Shown: one piece after another, positions 13,416-21,303 of the stretch
Layout of the letters: every line of letters begins with the position of its first letter
Numbering within the stretch: position 1 is the first letter of the stretch
Virus record (IMG/VR): IMGVR_UViG_3300037296_000283
Coordinates: 1-31,952 of that record
Direction: 5' to 3' (one strand)
DNA length: 31,952 nucleotides
Source: a virus
Translations under genes and position numbers: made by a program
The notes under the pieces: generated by a model
Told to the model about the DNA's origin: nothing
The model's database searches: none
What the model saw: the letters and a program-made list of their open reading frames with translations, nothing else

Positions 13416-13474
13416 ATTAATGTTACAGGCAAACAAAGTTTACGTGGTCAATTTTGGTAAATAGAGAGGGTTTT

Positions 13475-14362
13475 ATGTCAAAAGTTATGTTGGTTGGGTG
13501 TGATTTAGAAACGGGCGGCTTGAATGGCTACGAGACGTTAGCGAGTGGTGAGCGTGTGCATGGGGCGTTGCATTACCCGATTCTGGAAATGGCGTTTGTA
13601 ATTTGTGATGACAGGCTGAGTGAGCTTCTTCGCTTTAGTGTTGGTATTTGGGACGAATCCTTTTTAGATCGCATGGATCCGTGGGCATTAAATAAACATA
13701 CCGAGTCAGGATTGATTGATCAGTTGCGCAATAAATCGGGTGAATATTTGGACGTGTTTTCTGACGTTAAATCGGCCGAGCTTTTTGTAATTGAAATGTT
13801 ATTGCATTTTGGTGTGTCGAAATACGACCGAAAGGCGAAAACAGGCGGCGTTTTGCTGGGTAATAGCATTGGCTTTGATGTGTCGTATCTCGATGCGCAA
13901 ATGCCATCGCTTAAAGACTTTTTTCACTATCGAACGATCGATGTATCGAGTATTGATTTGCTACGTCAGACGGCTTGGGCGAGTGTTGGCCTGCCGAAAG
14001 TTGAGAAGATCTATGCGCATACGGCCATGAGCGATATTAAAGAGACGCTGAAAGAGTTGGGGGCCTATACGGATACATTTCGCCCTGTTTGTGTTGAAAC
14101 CGGAAACAGCGATGTGCTCATGAGTCGCGACAATCCAAACGGCTGGAAGCTGGAAGAGTTATTGGGGGAAGTGGAACAAGAGTTGAGTGTCAAAACTAAG
14201 CGGCTGGAAGAATCATTGGCGGGCGATTTGGCTGATGAAGCTATTCGCAACAATCTAAGAATTAGAGACCTTCTTTTGAAAGCTCAGTCTATTCAGTTTT
14301 CCACTATGCGACGCTTTGAAAAATTAGGCCCTGATCGTGGACCCTCTAACCCGCGTATTTAG
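13475..14362 (+). CDS. DEDDh-family 3'-5' exonuclease
   Basis: 295 residues from ATG 13475, with AGAGGG upstream; an in-frame extension to 13454 lacks a ribosome binding site. All DEDDh motifs are visible: Exo I D10-x-E12 (CDLETGG), Exo II N130-x4-D135 (GNSIGFD) and Exo III H182-x4-D187 (HTAMSD). The N-terminal 185 residues resemble oligoribonuclease/DnaQ-type nucleases. Residues about 215-275 form a charged coiled-coil-like extension that Orn lacks. The enzyme should degrade single strands or short oligonucleotides with two metal ions, in phage replication or nucleotide salvage. The substrate is not deducible from sequence. Confidence 0.88.
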   Translation: MSKVMLVGCDLETGGLNGYETLASGERVHGALHYPILEMAFVICDDRLSELLRFSVGIWDESFLDRMDPWALNKHTESGLIDQLRNKSGEYLDVFSDVKSAELFVIEMLLHFGVSKYDRKAKTGGVLLGNSIGFDVSYLDAQMPSLKDFFHYRTIDVSSIDLLRQTAWASVGLPKVEKIYAHTAMSDIKETLKELGAYTDTFRPVCVETGNSDVLMSRDNPNGWKLEELLGEVEQELSVKTKRLEESLAGDLADEAIRNNLRIRDLLLKAQSIQFSTMRRFEKLGPDRGPSNPRI

Positions 14363-14454
14363 TTTCCATTTTAAAGGGCGCTCACTGAGTGCCTTTCGGA
14401 ATGCTCTCTATCAAACAGAAAATCAATCATCGTCGTGATGACGAGGAGTAAATT

Positions 14455-14958
14455 ATGCGTTGGAAAGATTCTACTAAAGTCGGTTCTTTGGGTTGGTTGT
14501 CGTGGACGGTTGTTAATAAGCACATTGATACGTTAATCAGTACGTCTGCGGATGCAGGTTGGCGCGGTGTAAGTAACGCGGGGAAGATCTGCGATATGTT
14601 GGAATCGGGTATCGTTCCTGAGTTTGGTGGCGGTGGTGACTCTAACGCAAAGATGATTAAAGCCATTGAGCAGCTGACGACGAAAGAGAGTGGCTTCGCG
14701 CATTTGTTTGATTCGTTAACGCCTATGCAGCGTTTGTGCTTGTTTGCGTCGGTGCTGGCGGAAGGGCGACGAGATGAGCGCGGTATGGCGCCGCTGAATG
14801 CTTCAGTTGCGGCGTTGATTGGTCGTTATGCGGCCGAGTTGAGGATGAAAGCACCTCTTAAGCGCCTGTCTGCTGTAAATTACTCTGTGCATTCGTCGCG
14901 TGGTCGTGATGCGTTTATTAAAGCGTTGCTTGCGAAGATCGCAGCGGTGTCTGAATGA
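14455..14958 (+). CDS. Helical hypothetical protein before integrase
   Basis: A 167-residue, mainly helical protein with a GAGGAG ribosome binding site. Residues 100-165 (MQRLCLFASVLAEGRRDERG, then IKALLAKIAAVSE) suggest a helical bundle, possibly with an antitermination or sigma-like fold, as in Q-type or DUF1133-like lambdoid late regulators. That assignment is speculative. Its stop overlaps the integrase start (ATGA), so integrase synthesis is coupled to it. The 92-base gap upstream (14363-14454) holds an imperfect hairpin (GGCGCTC/GAGTGCC) without a U-run. Confidence 0.6.
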   Translation: MRWKDSTKVGSLGWLSWTVVNKHIDTLISTSADAGWRGVSNAGKICDMLESGIVPEFGGGGDSNAKMIKAIEQLTTKESGFAHLFDSLTPMQRLCLFASVLAEGRRDERGMAPLNASVAALIGRYAAELRMKAPLKRLSAVNYSVHSSRGRDAFIKALLAKIAAVSE

Positions 14959-16121
14959 AGCGCATTACGGATACCTCTATAAAATCGTTTTTGGCAAACA
15001 GTGATAAAATGTGGTGCTTTGACTCGCGCCGCGTGGAATTCCGAGCCAATCCATCGCGCACGGGTGGCACGTTTTACGATGTGGTTTATCAGGGTAAATT
15101 GAAGAAGCGCACGGTGCTGGGCAAGTGGCCGGCACTGAAAGCGTCTGATTTGTTCAAGCGGTTATCTGAAATTCGCACTCAACTAATGGCGGGTGAGCGA
15201 ACAGGCAGTAAGGTCAATTCGGTAACTGATTGCGGCACATTATTATTATGGTTTGTGGATCACATTGAGCAAGATAAGACATTCAGTGAGGGTTACATCG
15301 AGACAGCTTCACATCGGATACACAATCATTTATTGGGGTGTTTTGAAGGGCTGCCTGTACGTGGATTGACTCGCAATGCAGTGTATAAACGATTGTATAA
15401 AGTAAAAATGGATGTGTTGGCATTGTCGACTATTCGCACGACTTGGGGCGTATTAAAGCGCGCTTGTTCGTTGGCAGCTAAGCTGGAAGTGATCGCTTCC
15501 GATCCGTTGGCTGGCGTTGGTTGGCGTGATTTTTCTACAGCCAAACAGGTGCATTTATCAGGTCGCTTGAAGGTGCCGGATTTACCAATTGTTGCAGAAG
15601 AAATTAATAAGGCTCAATCATTGAGGCGTTTGTTTTTTACGCTGCAGCTTTGTCATGGTACGCGGATCAATGAAACGTGTTTGGCAAAATGGTCTCATTT
15701 TTATTTAGATCATGCTGAGTGGGTTATTCCTGCCGAAAATACGAAAACAGGTGTTGAGCTTCGTACTCCTTTGGCACCTGGTGTTGTTGATCTTTTACGC
15801 GCCGCCAAATCTAAGCGTAAAGGCGACTTTGTTTTCACTCGCTGCGGTAAACAATCGATAAGCAGAGCGACCGCAAGTGGTTGGTATAAGGACTTAAGAA
15901 GCGGTACTGATCTTTATTTCACTTCGCACGATGTCCGTAAATTGGCGCGAGACTATTGGCAAGTGACTGGCGTTGATAGTGATGTTGCTGAGATGCTGCT
16001 GAATCATTCCCGCGGTGACTTGAAAGGGCGCTATACGAGTCAGTATGCTTGGCCGTTAATGGTGGAGGCTGTGGGGAGGTTGGCAGGGGAGGTGGTTTTT
16101 GTCCTATATAAAAAATCGTAA
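14955..16121 (+). CDS. int: P4-like tyrosine integrase (complete)
   Basis: 388 residues. The N-terminus is an arm-binding DUF4102-like domain (FDSRRVEFRANPSRTGGTFY, then L-G-K-W-P-A-L). A SAM-like core-binding domain follows at about 90-190, then the catalytic domain with R237 (HGTRINE), K264 (ENTKTG), H325-x-x-R328 (SHDVRK), H351 (LLNHS) and nucleophile Y360 (GRYTS). Length and motifs fit P4-type integrases. Start overlaps the preceding stop, so it is the last gene of the rightward operon rather than separately expressed. It may be the true integrase of element 1, with the attachment site just beyond its end; the partial integrase at the left edge would then belong to a neighbouring element. 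Confidence 0.93.
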   Translation: MKRITDTSIKSFLANSDKMWCFDSRRVEFRANPSRTGGTFYDVVYQGKLKKRTVLGKWPALKASDLFKRLSEIRTQLMAGERTGSKVNSVTDCGTLLLWFVDHIEQDKTFSEGYIETASHRIHNHLLGCFEGLPVRGLTRNAVYKRLYKVKMDVLALSTIRTTWGVLKRACSLAAKLEVIASDPLAGVGWRDFSTAKQVHLSGRLKVPDLPIVAEEINKAQSLRRLFFTLQLCHGTRINETCLAKWSHFYLDHAEWVIPAENTKTGVELRTPLAPGVVDLLRAAKSKRKGDFVFTRCGKQSISRATASGWYKDLRSGTDLYFTSHDVRKLARDYWQVTGVDSDVAEMLLNHSRGDLKGRYTSQYAWPLMVEAVGRLAGEVVFVLYKKS

Positions 16122-16148
16122 GTTAGGACGGTACACTTATACTAAACT

Positions 16149-17387
16149 TCAGCTCAATCCAGTTATAATAAGGTGGTAACTTACTGGCTCGCTTCCGGCT
16201 AAATAGCACAGCCATCCAGTTAGCAAAACAAGTGATACGGCTATTGCTATAGAGCAGTATAATTTGAATTTCACTCGAAATGCAGCCGTATCAATATTGT
16301 CTTTTTTATCGATTATACTATTTTCTTCTTCTTCAAATTTTCTGGAGAGAGCATCGAATATATCTGAATATTCTTCTATCGTATTTTTTATAATTGAAAA
16401 CTGTCCACATATATTCATGATTAACAATGCAGCTAATAGTATTACTGTTATTAGAATTACTAGGTTTTTATGAAAATCTACCTGAGATGTGATATTACTA
16501 TTGATTTGAGAAGTTGCAAACCAAAGTCCGGCTGGCAATGATAAAAGTTTTAAGGCTATCCCGTCAAAAACATTATGTATTTTAGAAATGTATTCGGTTT
16601 GTTTTTCAAGGTACTCTTTTCTGATTTTATCGAATGAATAATTTTCTACATACCCTTTATAATCAAGTAGAACATCAGCTACAAGCATCCCAGAGTTTTG
16701 TACAAGATGAGCAAATCTTCGATCAATGCTCACATCTTTAAGCCTCTTAACTATTTGAGTGCAGATCAAATGATTCATTGCTTCTTTATGAACATCTTTA
16801 TCTAGTAGTCTTTTTATGGCATCTATGTCTATGTGGTAATCTAGATCTTCTGACTCTAAGGTGAACTTAAATGATAACGGTCTTTCAAAGTAGATTGTGT
16901 CAGTAGTTCCTTCATTTCTATCAATTAATTCTTCAACAAGTTCATAAAGTTTATGTACATTTTGGTAGTTTTTGTATTTTTTTTCTTCACTTTTTGCTGT
17001 TAGGTGTACTCCAGTAGATGTGAAAAAAATATCTACTAGAGGTCTTTTTATATGACGGCTATCTTTGAGTAGATCATTCCAATCTTCAAATATAGGGCAG
17101 TCAATTCTGTTTGATTTTTTGGATAAGGATATTTTGAAAAGTAAATCATCTCTATAGTGTTTTTCACTTATAGTTTCTAGACTGAGAGGATCATCTTGTA
17201 AACAGCCTTTTAATGAATAAAAATATACACCATTAGTCAATTCAATATTTTCAAGATACTTTAGAGTTTTAACTATGTTTTCATTAAGTTGAACCCAGCC
17301 AAAAAACTCATCATTAATGAGCTCTCTTTCATTAATGATAAAGTATATATTTTTATATTTTTCTACTGTTTCATTTTGATTATTCAT
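16149..17387 (-). CDS. 412-aa membrane protein, partner of the NdpA-like gene
   Basis: Residues 1-270 are soluble, charged and Asp/Glu/Lys rich with no recognised domain. Hydrophobic helices follow at about 308-328 and 376-398, with a weaker one at 274-292; between the two strong ones lies a charged coiled-coil-like loop (340-370). The large domain should be cytoplasmic and membrane-tethered. Its ATG (17387) overlaps the stop of the NdpA-like gene by 8 bp, so the two were translated together. Composition is much more AT-rich than on either side, a sign of transfer. It lies convergent to the integrase with a 27-bp gap, a typical cargo position. Family unknown to me; a role in phage defence is only a guess. 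Confidence 0.75.
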   Translation of the reverse strand: MNNQNETVEKYKNIYFIINERELINDEFFGWVQLNENIVKTLKYLENIELTNGVYFYSLKGCLQDDPLSLETISEKHYRDDLLFKISLSKKSNRIDCPIFEDWNDLLKDSRHIKRPLVDIFFTSTGVHLTAKSEEKKYKNYQNVHKLYELVEELIDRNEGTTDTIYFERPLSFKFTLESEDLDYHIDIDAIKRLLDKDVHKEAMNHLICTQIVKRLKDVSIDRRFAHLVQNSGMLVADVLLDYKGYVENYSFDKIRKEYLEKQTEYISKIHNVFDGIALKLLSLPAGLWFATSQINSNITSQVDFHKNLVILITVILLAALLIMNICGQFSIIKNTIEEYSDIFDALSRKFEEEENSIIDKKDNIDTAAFRVKFKLYCSIAIAVSLVLLTGWLCYLAGSEPVSYHLIITGLS

Positions 17388-17917
17388 CTATTTCTCTATC
17401 TTGTATTTCTTTTTTTATCTCTGCTACTAATTTTTCAGGAGGTGATGATATTCTCACTTCATTGTCTACTAAATTAATAGATTTCCCGACAAGTTCTCTT
17501 TCAAAGCTAATATTTAAAAGCTTACTTTGTACATATATTCTTTTATATTGTTTGAGGGCGCTATTGTCGATAGTTAATTCTTCAGATAAATTGTATATTT
17601 CTCTAGCTTCTTTTGCGAACTCTTTTGCCTTATCTGGGAAAACAGCATTCGCTACACTTTCTATAAGTATAGGCTCATTATCTTGCTGCTTCTCTGTTAT
17701 ATGTTGATGCGCTTTTGCAACTCTATTTGTTATTTTTTCTTGATCATATCCTTGTTGTGCACCAAATTGCTGAATTGCTTTTTTTAATGTGTTTGTTTCG
17801 ATCTTTGCCGCAAGCTTATCTTGCTGACAACCAATGAACTTCTGGAAATAATCTCGTACCTGAGCAGCTCGACCTGTTTTAAACCTAATGTAGCGACTAT
17901 CTAAGTCAAGACTCCAT
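17380..17917 (-). pseudogene. YejK/NdpA-like nucleoid-associated protein, 5' half removed by Mu-like insertion
   Basis: On the minus strand a frame without any ATG runs from 17931 to TAA at 17380-17382. Read from 17916 it gives about 178 residues matching the C-terminal half of 37-kDa nucleoid-associated proteins: W-S-L-D-L-D-S-R-Y-I-R-F-K-T-G-R (compare the W...S-T-R-Y-L-T-F-L-K-G-R of E. coli YejK), RDYFQKFIGC, then ERELVGKSINLVDNEVRISS and PPEKLVAEI. The first homologous residue, Trp, lies just at the Mu-type end at 17918. The missing N-terminal half should lie beyond the right end of element 2, outside the window. The downstream membrane protein gene is intact but has lost its upstream promoter. 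Confidence 0.82.
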
Positions 17918-17990
17918 TGTATAGAGACTACTTAAATGATCAATCTAGGGATTAACCGGAATTGAAGTGGATTGTGCGGGATTAAATCCA
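17918..17990. promoter_or_regulatory. Mu-type left end with probable MuA binding sites
   Basis: The end starts TGTATAGAGACT. Two related copies, AGGGATTAA (17947-17955) and CGGGATTAA (17977-17985), are 30 bp apart, with GTGGATT (17967-17973) between, consistent with repeated transposase sites like L1-L3 of Mu. The rest of the non-coding stretch to 18167 contains a nested hairpin (CGGGG 18009-18013 / CCCCG 18036-18040, inner GTCTG/CAGAC). A TTTAAAC/GTTTAAA hairpin at 18148-18164 lies just past the repressor stop. Confidence 0.7.
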
Positions 17991-18167
17991 ACGAACATAG
18001 AGAATAAGCGGGGTTGAGGTCTGTTCAGACGTTGGCCCCGTTTGCATTTTAGCAGCGTGGAAAATTTACGCCAGTTTGAGCAGTGGCTTTAAAACGTTGC
18101 ATTTGAGTCTTGTTAGTTGAGCAACGGCAACGGATGCCGGACGAATCTTTAAACACCGTTTAAACGT

Positions 18168-18839
18168 TTAATCAATCTGCTTAGCTCTTTGCAATACTCT
18201 TATCATTTTACCGAGCACTGCAAAGCGACCGTTAAATTCTTCGCCAACGAAAAATGGCTTGTATGCTCTGTTATCGCTAGATACATGATAGCCATTTGTT
18301 GCATAGTCGTATTGCAGCCTTTTGACTAAAATTTCATCATCAATTCTTATAACACATATCCCATCTCTAGCATGCTTAGGATCAGTTACTAGCTCTACAA
18401 GCATTAGATCTTCATCTATCAGTGTTGCTTCCATTGAGTCACCAGAAACAGGCACAACGGCCAGCTGCTTGCCTCTTAGTCCCTGTTTATTAAGCCAATC
18501 TTCTGAGAACTCGAATTTAGCCACAGGGTTCTCGGACACAACTAAACAACCAGAACCTGCGCTGGCTTTGAGGTCATATTGATATGCTTCAATAAATTTG
18601 TTCTGTATTGGTTTTTCATTAGTCTCAGATTTTGATGAACTACTATAGGTCTGAGTATTTTCAGAAACTAAATCATAACTAGGAACTAAATATTCCACGC
18701 CTGAACCCTGAACACCTTCTTGCCGCCTGCTTTCCCATCCCTCTCTCTTTGCTTTTTTGTGTACACCTGGGCCGCTAGACGGCATTCCTTTGATTTGAGC
18801 TATGTCTTTTACAGACATCCATTGGTTTTTCAAAACCAC
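18168..18839 (-). CDS. Mu-type repressor with S24 (LexA-like) peptidase domain
   Basis: Up to 223 residues. The N-terminal 50 residues form a Mu c/MuA-type DNA-binding domain (GMPSSGPGVHKKAKREGWES, then E-G-V-Q-G), parallel to the transposase N-terminus. The C-terminal half is an S24 peptidase: catalytic S135 in GDSMEATL and K173 in ILVKRLQ, with a possible Ala-Gly cleavage site at 94-95 (ASAGSG). So the repressor may be self-cleaved with RecA, making the prophage SOS-inducible. Start is uncertain: GTG 18839 has AAAGGGG touching it, TTG 18833 is better spaced, and ATG 18818 lacks an SD. Confidence 0.9.
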   Translation of the reverse strand: MVLKNQWMSVKDIAQIKGMPSSGPGVHKKAKREGWESRRQEGVQGSGVEYLVPSYDLVSENTQTYSSSSKSETNEKPIQNKFIEAYQYDLKASAGSGCLVVSENPVAKFEFSEDWLNKQGLRGKQLAVVPVSGDSMEATLIDEDLMLVELVTDPKHARDGICVIRIDDEILVKRLQYDYATNGYHVSSDNRAYKPFFVGEEFNGRFAVLGKMIRVLQRAKQID

Positions 18840-19050
18840 CCCCTTTAGAAAACTCTGTCATCTAAAATAAATTAAAAGAAACTTTTTAAGAAACCATAAT
18901 GAAATCAAAGGTTTATTGTTTCTCAATAAGGTGCGATTGAAAAACTTTTAAAAAACCTTTTGACAAACTATAGTTTTCCAATAAACTGATTATTAGAAAC
19001 ATTAAGCGAAACTGATTATTAGTTTTGCAAATAAGATAAACCAAACAGGA
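18840..19050. promoter_or_regulatory. Mu-like operator/early promoter region
   Basis: This 211-bp AT-rich gap lies between the divergent repressor and ner genes. AAACTGATTATTAG occurs exactly twice, at 18983-18996 and 19009-19022, 26 bp apart. AAGAAAC motifs recur at about 18874 and 18887, and an inverted form (GTTTCT) at about 18918. TTGACA at 18960-18965 is a good -35 hexamer but I see no well-spaced -10. In Mu this region holds operators for repressor and Ner and the internal activation sequence for transposition. Confidence 0.7.
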
Positions 19051-19060
19051 GATGAATGGA

Positions 19061-19288
19061 ATGGGTGAAACAGATTGGCACCGCGCTGACATCATTTCAG
19101 CTTTAAAAAAACGTCGAACTTCAATGGCTGCTTTATCTAGAAATCACAACCTAAGCAGCGGTTCTTTGTATAACGCGCTAGTAAGGCCGTGGCCGAAAGG
19201 TGAGCGGATTATCGCGGAAGCCCTAGAAGTTGAGCCATCAGCAATTTGGCCAACTCGATACGAAGAACAGTTTCTGAAAACCGCGTGA
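19061..19288 (+). CDS. ner: Ner-like early regulator
   Basis: 75 residues from ATG 19061, the same length as Mu Ner. ATG 19052 is also in frame but abuts the AGGAG, whereas 19061 has 9 bases of spacing. The sequence MGETDWHRADIISALKKRRT, then A-A-L-S-R-N-H-N-L-S-S-G-S-L-Y-N-A-L, ending WPKGERIIAEALEVEPSAIW, is the signature of the Ner/Nlp family. Ner turns down early transcription and repressor synthesis during lytic growth. It is first in the rightward early operon, 14 bp before the transposase. Confidence 0.93.
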   Translation: MGETDWHRADIISALKKRRTSMAALSRNHNLSSGSLYNALVRPWPKGERIIAEALEVEPSAIWPTRYEEQFLKTA

Positions 19289-19302
19289 GTGAGGCAGTCG
19301 CA

Positions 19303-21291
19303 ATGGAATTTATATCAGCAAATGAATTGATAGGTCTGAACGGTGTTCCAAACACTGGGCCTGGCATTCGTAAGATGGCCGCTCGCGAGAACTGGGAAGT
19401 CCGTAAAAAAGATGGAGTGCAAGGGCGTGCAATTGAGTATGCAGTGTCTTCATTACCTGCTGCCACTCAAGCGGCTTTGTACAAGCGCGCTGGTCAAATC
19501 AAAGTCGGTGAAAAAGTCTTTGATATTCCAGAACCAAAAGCCGATCGCTATTGTCGCGAGGCGCTATGGTCGCGCTGGAATAATGCGGGCACTAAGGCCC
19601 AAGCCAAGGCCAAAGCGAAACTGTCTTACCTGACCGTATTGCAGCAGCTCATCAACAGCGGCGTAGCAAAAATGACGGCTTACGAATCCGTATGTGAAGA
19701 ATATGCCGTTGCCTTCGCTAGCGTTCGTCGTGAGTTTGCCAGCCTTAAAAACTTCGCTGAGCAAGATTGGTTGCCAGTACTTCTACCAAAAAACAAAGAA
19801 GCCGCTGTCGGTGCTCGCAAAGCACGCTTTGCCTTTATCACGCCAGACGCGTGGGACTTCATCAAGTGCGATTACCTTCGCAAAGAAGAGCCAGCGTTCA
19901 GCGTTTGCTATGAGCGCTTAAAAGACGCAGCCAAGAAAAACGATTGGATTGTGCCCAGCAAAAAAAGCCTCGAACGTCGTATGCAGTTTGAAGTACCACA
20001 AGAACACCGCGTGCTGCTACGCAAAGGCGAACATGCCTTAGTACTGCTTTACCCACCACAAGAGCGAACCGTTGCAGACTTGCAAGCGCTTGAATGGATC
20101 AACGGCGACGGCTACCAACACAACGTGTTTGTGCGTTGGTTCAATGGTGAAGTACTTCGCCCTAAAACATGGTTTTGGCAAGACATCTACAGCCGCAAGA
20201 TTATCGGCTGGCGTTGTGATGTGAGCGAGAACACAGACTCTATTCGTCTGAGCATGATGGACGTATGCGAGAAATACGGCATACCAAAAGAAGTCACCAT
20301 CGATAACACCCGCGCAGCCGCGAATAAGTGGATGACAGGCGGCGTACCAAATCGTTACCGCTTCAAAGTCAAAGAAGATGACCCGCTAGGCATCATCCCC
20401 ATGCTCGGAATGAAGTTGCATTGGTCTAGCGTCATTCTCGGGAAAGGTCACGGCCAAGCCAAGCCTATCGAGCGCGCGTTTGGTGTTGGTGGCTTAGAAG
20501 AATACATCGACAAACACCCAAGTTTGGCGGGTGCCTACACTGGCCCGAACCCAATGGCGAAGCCAGACAATTACGGATCGAAAGCCATTGAAGCAGAAGT
20601 GTTTCTTGCTGCGATAGCCAAAGGTGTCGAAATGTACAACGCCAAGGCAAACCGCAACTCAGAAATGGCACAAGGCTTTCAGTCGTTTAACGATGTATTC
20701 AACACAAGCTATCAGTATGCCGCGATCCGCAAGGCCACATCAGCGCAATTGCAAATGATGATGCTGCAAGCCGAAGCGACGACTGTCAGCAAAAACGGCA
20801 CGATCACGCTAGACGCTGGCGGATCAATCAAGGGCCAGAAGAACCGCTACTTTAATCAACTTCTAATGGACATGGTCGGCAAGAAACTGGTTGCACGATT
20901 CGACCCGCTGCGCCTGCACGATGCCGTCGAGATCTACACACTAGATGGTGTGCATATCTGCCAAGCCGAATGTCTGCAAAAAGTCGGATTTGGCGATACT
21001 CAAGCCGCCCGCGAAACCAAGCGCCACCGCACCCAGTTCACCAAAGCGACAAAAATCGCAGCCAAGGCACATCAATCAATGGACGCTCTCGAACTTGCTG
21101 CACAAATGTCGCCGCTTGAAGAAGAGATCATTCCGGATACTAAGGTCGTTATGCCGTTCCGCCCAGCGGTGGCTTACGGAAACGTCGCTGTCGCACACAA
21201 CCCAGCTCACGACGAAGAGACAGAGTACGAACAAAACTTTGCGGCATCCATTGCCGACTATCGCGAACAACTAAAGAAAAACAAACTGTAA
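19303..21291 (+). CDS. A: Mu-type DDE transposase A
   Basis: 662 residues from ATG 19303, with GAGG about 9 bases upstream; MuA has 663. The longer in-frame start at 19246 overlaps ner and is rejected. Residues 1-70 are the Mu N-terminal DNA-binding domain (GVPNTGPGIRKMAARENWEV). The DDE triad falls at D269 (INGDGY), D334 (VTIDNTRAA) and E390 (AKPIERAFG), within two residues of Mu D269/D336/E392. The C-terminal part should hold the MuB-binding region. It pairs the phage ends and performs strand transfer for integration and replicative transposition. Confidence 0.97.
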   Translation: MEFISANELIGLNGVPNTGPGIRKMAARENWEVRKKDGVQGRAIEYAVSSLPAATQAALYKRAGQIKVGEKVFDIPEPKADRYCREALWSRWNNAGTKAQAKAKAKLSYLTVLQQLINSGVAKMTAYESVCEEYAVAFASVRREFASLKNFAEQDWLPVLLPKNKEAAVGARKARFAFITPDAWDFIKCDYLRKEEPAFSVCYERLKDAAKKNDWIVPSKKSLERRMQFEVPQEHRVLLRKGEHALVLLYPPQERTVADLQALEWINGDGYQHNVFVRWFNGEVLRPKTWFWQDIYSRKIIGWRCDVSENTDSIRLSMMDVCEKYGIPKEVTIDNTRAAANKWMTGGVPNRYRFKVKEDDPLGIIPMLGMKLHWSSVILGKGHGQAKPIERAFGVGGLEEYIDKHPSLAGAYTGPNPMAKPDNYGSKAIEAEVFLAAIAKGVEMYNAKANRNSEMAQGFQSFNDVFNTSYQYAAIRKATSAQLQMMMLQAEATTVSKNGTITLDAGGSIKGQKNRYFNQLLMDMVGKKLVARFDPLRLHDAVEIYTLDGVHICQAECLQKVGFGDTQAARETKRHRTQFTKATKIAAKAHQSMDALELAAQMSPLEEEIIPDTKVVMPFRPAVAYGNVAVAHNPAHDEETEYEQNFAASIADYREQLKKNKL

Positions 21292-21303
21292 AAGGAAGCC
21301 ACC

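Larger units (their letters stand above)
1..16121. mobile_element. Element 1: temperate phage early region or phage satellite (left end outside window)
   Basis: Genes form two divergent blocks around a repressor and a C4-type RNA region, as in lambdoid and P4-like elements. The leftward block ends in an AlpA-type excisionase; the rightward block carries a replisome-organizer-like protein, a DEDDh exonuclease and a complete integrase. No terminase, portal, capsid, tail or lysis gene is recognisable between 394 and 16121. This could be a satellite, a decayed prophage, or part of a larger prophage extending left of position 1. The right boundary is inferred from the integrase end; no att repeat was found by eye. 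Confidence 0.75.

Noticed and set aside
13068-13436. A 122-residue minus-strand frame opposite the small winged-helix gene.
   Set aside because: The plus-strand frame has a strong ribosome binding site and phage-like domain; the minus frame has neither and would oppose the whole operon.
16122-16200. Search for an attachment site or direct repeat after the complete integrase.
   Set aside because: Only a weak CCAGT/ACTGG inverted pair is visible and no matching repeat at the left side; no att site can be supported.
18960-18990. A full sigma70 promoter starting at TTGACA 18960.
   Set aside because: No convincing -10 hexamer at 16-18 bp spacing; only the -35-like hexamer is reported.
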